A stretch of DNA of 7,267 nucleotides from an uncultured Ignavibacteriota bacterium (GCA_937959065.1 CALGOI010000086.1:1-7267), one strand, 5' to 3'. Positions 1-5,262 are shown, numbered from the stretch's first letter. Notes: a model not told the origin generated them from the letters alone. Made by a program: numbers and translations.

Positions 1-157
1 TTTGGGATGCCTCCGATAATAGAGCAGCATTAATTCCTGGTAGTGTTATATGAGCACCAATTCTTACTACAATTAACAGTCCTATCGTAAATAATATTCT
101 CTGCCTTAACTCCTCTATTTTAAATATATTCCTGAAACTTTCTACGAAACCACTCAT
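1..157 (-). CDS. secY: SecY, protein translocase channel subunit (N-terminal part only)
   Basis: Only the first 52 codons are in the window; the gene runs off at base 1. SecY is the pore of the SecYEG translocon in the inner membrane, which exports unfolded proteins and inserts membrane proteins. The visible protein begins MSGFVESFRNIFKIEELRQR, the amphipathic N-terminus usual for SecY. A first hydrophobic segment follows at about residues 21-32 (ILFTIGLLIVVR), then the R-IGAHI-LPGIN pattern typical of bacterial SecY. The ATG at 155-157 overlaps the rplO TGA as ATGA (4 shared bases), which suggests translational coupling. GGAGG inside the rplO end is about 15 bases upstream, too far to be a good SD. 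The position behind rplO is the standard spc order. Identity is firm; nothing can be said of the rest of the protein. Confidence 0.95.
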   Translation of the reverse strand, partial: MSGFVESFRNIFKIEELRQRILFTIGLLIVVRIGAHITLPGINAALLSEASQ

Positions 158-615
158 GCTGTTTTAACTACGCCTCCTGCTTTTTCAATTTTCTCCTGCG
201 CGGATTTGCTGAAAGCGTCAGCTGTAATCTCTACCTTAGCATTTAAATCACCGTTTCCTAATATCTTCAACGGGTTCGTTTTATTTCTGATTATCTTATT
301 CTTTAATAAAAACTCTTTATCGATTGATGTCTCTTTAATCTTTCCATCATCGATCAATTTCTGCAATTGCCCGACGTTAAGAGTATTAAACTCTACTCGA
401 TTAATATTCTTAAAACCGAACTTAGGAACGCGCCTTTGTATCGGCATCTGTCCGCCCTCAAACCAGGCTCGACTCTTATAACCTGAACGTGACTTCTGAC
501 CCTTATGCCCCTTTGTAGATGTATGACCACCATAACCGGATCCCTGGCCACGGCCTATCCTTTTCCTCTTTTTCCTTGATCCTTCTGCGTATTTTAAATT
601 GCTAAGTATGTCCAT
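154..615 (-). CDS. rplO: 50S ribosomal protein L15
   Basis: L15 (153 residues, close to the usual 144-150) is a late-assembling protein of the large subunit that contacts 23S rRNA. The N-terminal part shows the family hallmark: a basic run at residues 14-19, a glycine-rich GRGQGSGYGG at 21-30, HKGQKSRSG at about 37-45, and EGGQMPIQRRVPKFGF near residues 54-69. The C-terminal half is the globular domain. The start MDILSNLKYAEGS matches the usual beginning of L15. No SD precedes it; the leader is AT-rich. The gene is separated from its usual upstream neighbour rpmD by an outer-membrane protein gene and a hairpin, so its transcription must come from readthrough or from a promoter in the 616-667 gap. 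No convincing promoter was recognised there. The stop overlaps the secY start by 4 bases. Confidence 0.97.
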   Translation of the reverse strand: MDILSNLKYAEGSRKKRKRIGRGQGSGYGGHTSTKGHKGQKSRSGYKSRAWFEGGQMPIQRRVPKFGFKNINRVEFNTLNVGQLQKLIDDGKIKETSIDKEFLLKNKIIRNKTNPLKILGNGDLNAKVEITADAFSKSAQEKIEKAGGVVKTA

Positions 616-667
616 TTATCTTTTTATACTGATGAAGTTTGTAAAAATGTTGTGCATAAAATAAATA

Positions 668-699
668 AATTCCTTTGGGGGATGACCCCCAAAGGAATT
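668..699 (-). terminator. Strong hairpin behind the beta-barrel gene, probable intrinsic terminator
   Basis: Bases 668-681 and 686-699 form a perfect 14-bp stem (AATTCCTTTGGGGG and its complement) with a 4-base loop at 682-685. On the minus strand the stem is followed by a T-rich tail (TATTTATTTTAT, 667 downwards), while the plus-strand side is A-rich, so the polarity fits transcription coming from the beta-barrel gene, whose stop codon ends 22 bases upstream of the stem. The five G:C pairs lie at the loop end rather than at the base, and the T tract is interrupted by A, so termination may be partial. It could also serve as a 3' end stabiliser. The rplO-secY genes lie directly downstream. Confidence 0.75.
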
Positions 700-721
700 A
701 AATATAAGTAATCTTTAATCT

Positions 722-1426
722 TTAGAGATGAACATTCATTAATACACTCATAATACCTGTTCCGAATCTGTTACCTTCTGGTCCGTTAGTAGTTGTTGTT
801 CCTGCTGTCATTTCAGGAGCTGACCACTGTCTGAAACCTAAAGTATATCTTCCACCTAATGAAATACCCTCGGTGAAGTACCAATCAAATCCGAAGTTTA
901 AACCTGCACCAAATGAATTACCTTTGGTTTCAACTTCTGTTCCACCAGTTGCTCTTGGAGTAACTGTTGATGAGAACATACCATAGTTCAAGTTAAGACC
1001 TAAGTATGGTGAAACACTGTATAATGACCTGAAGTGGTAATTAACATCCAATGAAATACCGAATGTTGTAGCACTGAAGTCAGAAGCTGTTGTGTCAGCA
1101 CCATCGATGGAAGTTGAACCGAAATTGATACCACCACCTAATGAAATGTTATTGCTTACATAATACTGGAAACCAATACCCGCTAAATCGATCTGTGAAA
1201 GATCTGAGTAGTTGGTACCGCTTGCTGAAGTATATGAACCTGCATAAACTGATCCTAAATTGCTTTGGAAAGGTGTGTAGGTGAAAATGAATGACCTTGA
1301 ACCTTTCTTAACTTCTGGCATAGGACCGTCGAAGTTTGTGTTCACAGGCTTATACTGAGCGTGTGAGTAACCAGCAACAAATAATACTAAAGTTAATGCA
1401 ACAAATAGTTTTTTAATTGTTGACAT
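722..1426 (-). CDS. Secreted outer-membrane beta-barrel protein of unknown function
   Basis: The protein is 234 residues from the chosen start. Residues 1-23 form a clear Sec signal peptide: KK at 5-6, a hydrophobic core at 7-19, and a likely type I signal peptidase cut after SHA (residue 23). The mature part has no further helix-like hydrophobic stretch. It consists of alternating glycine- and aromatic-rich segments typical of beta strands, for example around 44-52, 80-90, 94-104, 121-131, 140-150, 171-184 and 187-199. I infer a small barrel of about 8-10 strands, resembling the generic OmpA/OprF-type barrel fold. The segments YYVSNNISLGGG (88-99) and WYFTEGISLGG (182-192) look like an internal repeat. 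The C-terminus ends VLMNVHL, without the classic terminal Phe. A frame-matching ATG lies 15 bases upstream, but AAAGGAG sits 5 bases before the chosen ATG and the signal peptide reads best from it. The gene lies between rpmD and rplO, where no gene is expected. Specific function is unknown. Confidence 0.85.
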   Translation of the reverse strand: MSTIKKLFVALTLVLFVAGYSHAQYKPVNTNFDGPMPEVKKGSRSFIFTYTPFQSNLGSVYAGSYTSASGTNYSDLSQIDLAGIGFQYYVSNNISLGGGINFGSTSIDGADTTASDFSATTFGISLDVNYHFRSLYSVSPYLGLNLNYGMFSSTVTPRATGGTEVETKGNSFGAGLNFGFDWYFTEGISLGGRYTLGFRQWSAPEMTAGTTTTNGPEGNRFGTGIMSVLMNVHL

Positions 1427-1431
1427 TTTTT

Positions 1432-1438
1432 CTCCTTT
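1432..1438 (-). promoter_or_regulatory. Strong ribosome binding site of the beta-barrel gene
   Basis: AAAGGAG lies 5 bases upstream of the ATG at 1424-1426. It overlaps the upstream in-frame ATG at 1439-1441 too closely to serve that one, and so decides the start. It is the best SD in the window, which suggests that this protein is made in large amounts. Confidence 0.85.
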
Positions 1439-1481
1439 CAAATGATTTATAAAATAAGAGAATAATAATTTTTAACTCCTA

Positions 1482-1510
1482 TATTGATGTCTCTTTTTCA
1501 AACATCAATA
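1482..1510 (-). repeat. Perfect 9-bp inverted repeat upstream of the beta-barrel gene
   Basis: TATTGATGT at 1482-1490 and its exact complement ACATCAATA at 1502-1510 flank an 11-base spacer. The dyad ends 55 bases upstream of the beta-barrel start. It could be a DNA operator for a dimeric regulator or a stem-loop in the 5' untranslated region of the mRNA. No T run follows on the minus strand, so a terminator role is unlikely. Only the symmetry is seen; function is inferred. Confidence 0.5.
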
Positions 1511-1601
1511 CAATTTAAGAAAAAAAAATTTAAATTTTAATCCAATTTTTATAGTTGATTTTTTTGACTTAGCTCATTTCCGGTTGTTGCTGGTTGATTT
1601 A

Positions 1602-1627
1602 TAATCTATTGTATTAACAATAGATTA
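1602..1627 (-). repeat. Perfect 11-bp inverted repeat with 4-base loop
   Basis: TAATCTATTGT at 1602-1612 pairs exactly with ACAATAGATTA at 1617-1627 around the loop at 1613-1616. It starts 91 bases downstream of the rpmD stop. The stem is AT-rich and no T tract follows on the minus strand (TAAATCAACC comes next), so it does not look like a standard terminator of the upstream ribosomal operon. An RNA processing or stability element, or an operator, is possible. Confidence 0.5.
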
Positions 1628-1718
1628 ATCTAGTTCCGGCTGAACCTGTCGCTTACCTAACTATCATAAATTTGAACTAAAATTTTAAAAGAACGGCTGA
1701 TTACCCTAAAAAACTCTA

Positions 1719-1898
1719 TTATGATACTTCAACTTTCACTAAATGTTTCACTGCCTCGACCATTCCCTTTATTTGCGGAGTCTCCTCTTTCTCTACTGTA
1801 CTGTTGATTTTTCTCAAACCTAATGCCTCCATTGTGGCTTTTTGCCTTTTGGGTCGGTCAATTACACTCTTTATTTGGGTGATCTTTATCTTAGCCAT
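1719..1898 (-). CDS. rpmD: 50S ribosomal protein L30
   Basis: The 59-residue protein reads MAKIKITQIKSVIDRPKRQK and continues through MEALGLRKIN to an HLVKVEV end, the usual length and pattern of the small bacterial L30. L30 is a small 23S rRNA-binding protein of the large subunit. The characteristic parts are the strand-forming IKITQIKS, the RPKRQKATMEALGLRK helix near residues 15-30, and a hydrophobic C-terminal strand. Its ATG lies inside rpsE: the genes share 8 bases (1891-1898), implying coupled translation. A GAGGGAG sequence inside the rpsE end, about 9 bases before the ATG, can act as SD. It is the last gene of the unbroken ribosomal block; downstream, the expected rplO is displaced by the beta-barrel gene. 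Confidence 0.96.
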   Translation of the reverse strand: MAKIKITQIKSVIDRPKRQKATMEALGLRKINSTVEKEETPQIKGMVEAVKHLVKVEVS

Positions 1899-2421
1899 TT
1901 GCTTCTACTCCCTCAAAAACTTCTTGATAAGATATAGACCTTCGGTTAGAAACTTTTTTAAGATCATCAAGGTGCTCTAAAGCACTCATCGTGGCTTTTA
2001 CAACGTTATGATGATTTGATGAACCTAATAGTTTCGTTAATATGTCCTGGTATCCCGCAGATTCTAATACAGCCCGTACTCCACCACCTGCTATTATTCC
2101 GGTTCCCGGCGCAGCAGGCTTTAATAATACCTTTGCGGCTCCATACTTGCCGATTATCTCATGCGGAATTGTACCTTTCAAAGTCATTGGTACTTTTGTA
2201 ACATTCTTTCTTGCATCTTCTACGCTCTTTTTAATTGCATCCGTTACCTCATTCGCCTTACCTAATCCTATCCCTACATGACCTTTACCGTCTCCTACTA
2301 CACTGACAGCATTGAAACTGAATCTGCGTCCGCCTTTTACTACCTTAGCTACTCTACCAACCTTCACCAGCTTTTCCTTAAGCTCCAGTTCGCCTGCCTT
2401 TATGAAATTTCTCTTCGCCAT
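1891..2421 (-). CDS. rpsE: 30S ribosomal protein S5
   Basis: S5 (176 residues, usual range about 160-175) lies at the mRNA entry side of the small subunit and affects decoding fidelity and mRNA unwinding. The N-terminal double-stranded RNA-binding-like domain spans roughly residues 13-80. It carries the signature GGRRFSFNAVSVVGDGKGHVG (30-50) and IGLGKANEV. The C-terminal domain shows the PAAPGTGIIAGGGVRAVLESAG stretch and the LGSSNHHNVVKAT segment expected of S5. No SD is visible before the ATG. The leader instead contains AAACAGTAATAA six bases upstream, also present before rplF. A tRNA-Gln gene ends 34 bases upstream, so after tRNA processing rpsE would start a new message with a very short 5' leader. 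The 3' end overlaps rpmD by 8 bases. Confidence 0.97.
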   Translation of the reverse strand: MAKRNFIKAGELELKEKLVKVGRVAKVVKGGRRFSFNAVSVVGDGKGHVGIGLGKANEVTDAIKKSVEDARKNVTKVPMTLKGTIPHEIIGKYGAAKVLLKPAAPGTGIIAGGGVRAVLESAGYQDILTKLLGSSNHHNVVKATMSALEHLDDLKKVSNRRSISYQEVFEGVEANG

Positions 2422-2427
2422 TAAAAT

Positions 2428-2439
2428 TTATTACTGTTT
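2428..2439 (-). promoter_or_regulatory. SD-less leader motif before rpsE
   Basis: AAACAGTAATAA on the minus strand, ending 6 bases before the rpsE ATG. The same 12 bases occur at 3488-3499 before rplF. No purine-rich SD is present in either leader. It may be an AT-rich, unstructured initiation region of the type used by Bacteroidota; the role is inference. Confidence 0.35.
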
Positions 2440-2455
2440 TATCTGTTTTTTCTTG

Positions 2456-2526
2456 TTCTCAGGGGAGGATTCGAACCTCCACATACGGCTCCAAAGGCCG
2501 CTGTCCTGCCATTAGACGACCCGAGA
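2456..2526 (-). tRNA. tRNA-Gln (anticodon TTG)
   Basis: A complete 71-base cloverleaf can be folded by hand. The acceptor stem TCTCGGG (2520-2526) pairs with CCTGAGA (2457-2463) with one G:T pair. The D stem is GTCT/GGAC, and the anticodon stem GCGGC/GCCGT holds the loop CTTTGGA. The variable region has 4 bases, and the T stem GGAGG/CCTCC encloses the loop TTCGAAT. The anticodon TTG lies at 2492-2494, reading CAA, hence glutamine. The weak U1:A72 pair also suits glutaminyl-tRNA. The discriminator is A and the following bases are CAAG, so the CCA end is not encoded and must be added enzymatically. The gene lies 30 bases behind rplR and 34 bases before rpsE in the same direction, with no separate promoter or terminator recognised, so it is probably excised from the ribosomal-protein transcript. 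Confidence 0.93.
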
Positions 2527-2556
2527 ATTAAAGCTAAGTTAATATACTAATTACAC

Positions 2557-2928
2557 TTAAAAATTTAAACCGCTTTCCCGGGCACCATCTGCAAGTGCTT
2601 TTACTCTCCCATGATAAATATACCCATTCCTGTCAAATACTACCTTCTCTATATTTGCCGATTTTGCCTTTTCACCTATTAATTTACCTACTTCTTTGCT
2701 TGTATCGAGTTTTCCTTTTGCACTCTTGATCTTATCCTCTATCTCCTTAGATTTGCTGCTGGCTGAGACAAGTGTTTTGGAGTTAATATCATCTACTATT
2801 TGTGCATATATGTGATTTAAGCTCCTGTAAACAACTAATCTTGGCCTCTCTATCGAACCTTTTAACTTGCCTTTGATTCTGAATCTGGCTCTTTCTCTTC
2901 TTTTTTTAATATTTTCTTTATAACCCAT
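2557..2928 (-). CDS. rplR: 50S ribosomal protein L18
   Basis: L18 (123 residues, usual about 115-122) binds 5S rRNA together with L5 and places it in the central protuberance. The basic N-terminus (KKRRERARFRIKGKLKGS) is followed by the conserved RPRLVVYRSLNHIYAQIVDD stretch at about residues 29-48. It ends with the family-typical FDRNGYIYHGRVKALADGARESGLNF. An AAGGA sequence at 2937-2941 overlaps the rplF stop and lies 8 bases before the ATG, a moderate SD. The gap to rplF is 11 bases. The gene after it should be rpsE, but a tRNA-Gln gene intervenes. Confidence 0.97.
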   Translation of the reverse strand: MGYKENIKKRRERARFRIKGKLKGSIERPRLVVYRSLNHIYAQIVDDINSKTLVSASSKSKEIEDKIKSAKGKLDTSKEVGKLIGEKAKSANIEKVVFDRNGYIYHGRVKALADGARESGLNF

Positions 2929-2939
2929 GTCTAATATCC

Positions 2940-3479
2940 TTATTTAGCGGCTGTTTTTCCTGCTTTTCTTCTGATTACTTCAGTACTGTATTTAATACCC
3001 TTACCTTTATAAGGCTCAGGTGGTCTGAATGAACGTATCTTTGCGGCAACTAATCCTACCAATTGCTTATCTACTCCTGCTACTTCCACTGTGACCTGGT
3101 CTTTTACAATTACCTCAACACCTTCCGGTGGCGCAAATATTATCGGATGTGAATAACCAACGTAGAAAAACACTTTATCACCCTTGGCTTCAGCTTTATA
3201 ACCTACACCAACCAGGTTTAGAATCTTTGAATATCCATCCTTTACACCTGTAACCATATTCTGTAGTAATGACCTGTATAACCCGTGTAAAGCTCTGCTT
3301 TGTTTCTGATCATTTGGTCTTGTCACCAGGATCTCCTCATCTTTCACATCTACCCCAATATTGCCTTTCAGGTTCAACGAAAGTGTCCCTTTAGGACCGG
3401 TAAGTTCTACCAAACCGTTCTCGTTTTTTACCTTAATATCCTTATCTATTGCAATTGGTTTTTTACCTATTCTGCTCAT
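2940..3479 (-). CDS. rplF: 50S ribosomal protein L6
   Basis: L6 (179 residues, the usual length) binds 23S rRNA near the sarcin-ricin loop and the factor-binding site. It has the standard MSRIGKKPI start, two successive related domains, and the C-terminal hallmark RSFRPPEPYKGKGIKYSTEVIRRKAGKT. The central HGLYRSLLQNMVTGVKDGY is the linker and start of the second domain. No SD precedes the ATG. The 27-base gap from rpsH contains two copies of the 10-mer GTAATAATTT (3485-3494 and 3501-3510), the upstream one including the rpsH stop codon. Confidence 0.97.
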   Translation of the reverse strand: MSRIGKKPIAIDKDIKVKNENGLVELTGPKGTLSLNLKGNIGVDVKDEEILVTRPNDQKQSRALHGLYRSLLQNMVTGVKDGYSKILNLVGVGYKAEAKGDKVFFYVGYSHPIIFAPPEGVEVIVKDQVTVEVAGVDKQLVGLVAAKIRSFRPPEPYKGKGIKYSTEVIRRKAGKTAAK

Positions 3480-3484
3480 CTTAT

Positions 3485-3510
3485 AAATTATTACTGTTTA
3501 AAATTATTAC
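3485..3510 (-). repeat. Short tandem repeat in the rpsH-rplF gap
   Basis: On the minus strand GTAATAATTT occurs at 3501-3510 and again at 3485-3494, start to start 16 bases apart. The first copy holds the rpsH stop TAA and a second in-frame TAA. The second copy belongs to the SD-less leader of rplF. This may be chance in AT-rich spacer, or an initiation-enhancing element. Confidence 0.4.
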
Positions 3511-3905
3511 CAGATTTCACAAACTACTTCTCCGCCGATATTCATCTGCCTCGCCTGGATATCCGTCATAACACCTTTTGATGTTGAAATTACTGCAATA
3601 CCTAAACCATTTCTTACTCTTGGGATCGAATCCTTATCTACATAATTCCTTAAACCCGGCTTACTTACCTTCTTAAGACCGGCGATTACACTCTTCCCAT
3701 CGTTATATTTCAAATAAATCGAAATATTACCCTGGTTATTATCTGTTTCCTGTACCTTGAAATCCGTTATGAACTTATTTTCTTTTAAAATCCTTGCTAA
3801 CTCTTTCTTAAAGTTCGATGCCGGGATATCTACTACTTTCTTCTCCGCCTTTATCGCGTTGCGTACTCGTGTTAGAAAATCGGCAATTGGGTCTGACATC
3901 GACAT
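3507..3905 (-). CDS. rpsH: 30S ribosomal protein S8
   Basis: S8 (132 residues, usual about 130) binds the central domain of 16S rRNA, nucleates the platform, and in Escherichia coli represses the spc operon by binding its own message. The N-terminal DPIADFLTRVRNAIKA and the C-terminal part with VISTSKGVMTDIQARQMNIGGEVVCEIW are unmistakable. Two starts are possible: ATG at 3905 (MSMSDP) and ATG at 3899 (MSDP). GAGGA at 3913-3917 lies 7 bases before the first and 13 before the second, so the first is preferred. I did not recognise an S8-binding mimic in the rplX-rplE region. The order rpsN-rpsH-rplF is canonical. Confidence 0.97.
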   Translation of the reverse strand: MSMSDPIADFLTRVRNAIKAEKKVVDIPASNFKKELARILKENKFITDFKVQETDNNQGNISIYLKYNDGKSVIAGLKKVSKPGLRNYVDKDSIPRVRNGLGIAVISTSKGVMTDIQARQMNIGGEVVCEIW

Positions 3906-3912
3906 TGGTTAT

Positions 3913-3917
3913 TCCTC
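3913..3917 (-). promoter_or_regulatory. Ribosome binding site deciding the rpsH start
   Basis: GAGGA (within AGAGGA) is placed 7 bases before the ATG at 3903-3905, favouring the start MSMSDP over the ATG two codons later. Confidence 0.7.
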
Positions 3918-3932
3918 TGGTTTATTATTTAT

Positions 3933-4202
3933 TTACCAACTTGACTTAACTACGCCCGGTAATTTTCCCTGGAGCGCAAACTCTCTTAATACTAACCTGG
4001 ATACTCCGAACTTCCTGTAATAAGAACGGACTCTTCCGGTTACATTACACCTGTTATTTAATCTGCTCGGACTGCTGTTTCTCGGTAATTTCTGCAGTGC
4101 CTCGTAATCACCTTCTTCTTTAAGCTTCTTTCTCTTCTCTTCGTACTTTGCTACCAGGCGCTTTCTTTTTTCCTGCCTGGCCAGTAATGATTTTCTTGCC
4201 AT
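3933..4202 (-). CDS. rpsN: 30S ribosomal protein S14, zinc-free type
   Basis: S14 binds the 3' major domain of 16S rRNA in the head of the small subunit. The 89-residue form here has the C-terminal signature SRLNNRCNVTGRVRSYYRKFGVSRLVLREFA and ends GVVKSSW. Only one cysteine is present, so the CxxC pairs of the short zinc-binding S14 are missing. This is the cysteine-free longer class, common among Bacteroidota and Proteobacteria. The middle region carries an extended basic helix (KRKRLVAKYEEKRKKLKEEGD). The ATG shares one base with the rplE stop (TAATG), suggesting reinitiation or coupled translation. Confidence 0.97.
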   Translation of the reverse strand: MARKSLLARQEKRKRLVAKYEEKRKKLKEEGDYEALQKLPRNSSPSRLNNRCNVTGRVRSYYRKFGVSRLVLREFALQGKLPGVVKSSW

Positions 4203-4873
4203 TATTTACTTTCTTCTTTAGTTTCTCTTGTTACGAACGGTACTCCGAAACCTTTCAACAGCTCAAATGACTCCTTATCGGTCCCGGCATTGGTTACAAA
4301 GGTTATATCCATTCCGCTTATCCTGTTCACTTTATCAACGTCTATCTCAGGAAAGATGATCTGCTCCTTAATTCCTATAGAGTAGTTACCCCTTCCGTCA
4401 AAACTCTTATCCGAAAGACCCCTGAAATCCCTGATCCTCGGAACTGCAATATTTATAAACCTGTCTAAAAATTCATACATTCTTGCGTTCCTTAAGGTTA
4501 CCCTTACACCGATATTCATTCCTTCTCTCAGTTTAAAATTGGAAACCGACTTCTTAGCCTTTACAACTACCGGCGCTTGACCTGTAATTGTACCGATCTC
4601 TTCGACTGTCTTTTCGATTAACTTCGGATCGTTCACCGCGTCACCTACTCCAACATTAATACAGATCTTCTCAAGTCTTGGAGCCTGCATTGTGTTCTTG
4701 TAGTTAAACTTCTTCATCAGCTCGGGTACTACCTTCTCTCTATAATGTTCATGTAACCTTACAGGTACTTTTTTCTCTACAAAGTTATCGCCGCCTTTGC
4801 TCTTCTTTTCTTTCTTATCGCCCTGAGCTTCATGCTCCTGACCTTTTTTTCTTTCTTCTTTTGATTTAGCCAT
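4202..4873 (-). CDS. rplE: 50S ribosomal protein L5 with a charged N-terminal extension
   Basis: L5 anchors 5S rRNA in the central protuberance and touches the P-site tRNA and the small-subunit head. The family core starts near residue 40 (LHEHYREKVVPELMKKFNY). It continues through MQAPRLEKICINVGVGDA, KAKKSVSNFKLREGMNIGVRVTLR, and the hallmark RIRDFRGLSDKSFDGRGNYSIGIKEQIIFPEI, ending at GVPFVTRETKEESK. At 223 residues it is about 40 longer than usual. The excess is mostly an N-terminal tail of about 37 residues with 12 Lys/Arg and 8 Asp/Glu and little hydrophobic content, likely disordered. There is no ATG, GTG or TTG candidate closer to the core that is clearly preferable, and the spacing to rplX (20 bases) suits the long form. 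No SD is seen. The stop overlaps rpsN by one base. Confidence 0.96.
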   Translation of the reverse strand: MAKSKEERKKGQEHEAQGDKKEKKSKGGDNFVEKKVPVRLHEHYREKVVPELMKKFNYKNTMQAPRLEKICINVGVGDAVNDPKLIEKTVEEIGTITGQAPVVVKAKKSVSNFKLREGMNIGVRVTLRNARMYEFLDRFINIAVPRIRDFRGLSDKSFDGRGNYSIGIKEQIIFPEIDVDKVNRISGMDITFVTNAGTDKESFELLKGFGVPFVTRETKEESK

Positions 4874-4893
4874 TATTATATATCAAAATTACA

Positions 4894-5244
4894 TTAACTT
4901 ATTATTGCTTCGCCGGATTTCCTGCTCAGACGCATTCTTCTTTCCTTTCCGGTCTTTTCGTCCTTGTGAACTTCAGCTCCAAGCCTTGTCTTCTCGTTAG
5001 TCTTTGGACAGATCATCATCACGTTAGATATATTAATTGGAGCTTCCCTTCTTACTATACCGCCCTGTGGATTCTTCTGGTTAGGCTTGGTATGACGGTG
5101 CATAATATTAACACCCTCAACTATAACTTTACCTTTAGCTCTGTCTAAGAATAATATCTTACCCTTACTTCCTCTATAGTTACCTGCGATAACTTCTACG
5201 TTATCACCTTTCTTCAACTTTGTTTTATATAATGCGTTTGCCAT
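4894..5244 (-). CDS. rplX: 50S ribosomal protein L24
   Basis: L24 (116 residues, usual about 100-115) is an assembly initiator that binds the 5' end of 23S rRNA and sits near the exit of the peptide tunnel. The KOW motif fills residues 11-44 (KKGDNVEVIAGNYRGSKGKI with VIVEGVN behind it). It is followed by MHRHTKPNQKNPQGGIVRREAPI and a late KTRLGAEVH-type segment. AAGGAG at 5252-5257 lies 7 bases before the ATG, a good SD. Upstream rplN is 18 bases away and downstream rplE 20 bases. Confidence 0.97.
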   Translation of the reverse strand: MANALYKTKLKKGDNVEVIAGNYRGSKGKILFLDRAKGKVIVEGVNIMHRHTKPNQKNPQGGIVRREAPINISNVMMICPKTNEKTRLGAEVHKDEKTGKERRMRLSRKSGEAIIS

Positions 5245-5251
5245 CTTTTAT

Positions 5252-5257
5252 CTCCTT
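5252..5257 (-). promoter_or_regulatory. Ribosome binding site of rplX
   Basis: AAGGAG with a 7-base spacer to the ATG at 5242-5244. It stands out because neighbouring rplN and rplE lack any SD. Confidence 0.75.
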
Positions 5258-5262
5258 AAACT

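Larger units (their letters stand above)
1427..1718 (-). other. AT-rich leader region between rpmD and the beta-barrel gene
   Basis: This 292-base stretch holds no plausible coding region on either strand. It contains two perfect inverted repeats (1482-1510 and 1602-1627), a run of nine A on the plus strand at 1520-1528 (T9 in the transcribed direction), and the SD at 1432-1438. It must hold either the promoter of the beta-barrel gene or a long readthrough leader from rpmD. I looked for a Bacteroidota-type promoter (TTTG near -33, TAnnTTTG near -7). Only a weak candidate was found, GATGTTTG on the minus strand at about 1499-1506, so no promoter is called. Confidence 0.5.

Noticed and set aside
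1439..1441. Upstream ATG of the barrel gene (MKGEK start)
   Set aside because: It overlaps the strong AAAGGAG, which serves the ATG at 1424-1426; the signal peptide also reads normally from the latter.
1602..1627. Dyad as intrinsic terminator of the rpsC-rpmD transcript
   Set aside because: The stem is AT-rich and no T tract follows in the direction of transcription.
616..1718. Transposon or insertion sequence as the carrier of the barrel gene
   Set aside because: No transposase, terminal inverted repeats or target-site duplications are seen at the edges of the interval.
4874..4893. S8-binding translational operator near the rplE start, as in Escherichia coli
   Set aside because: I could not find the helix and internal-loop bases of the S8 site by eye; the gap is AT-rich and short.
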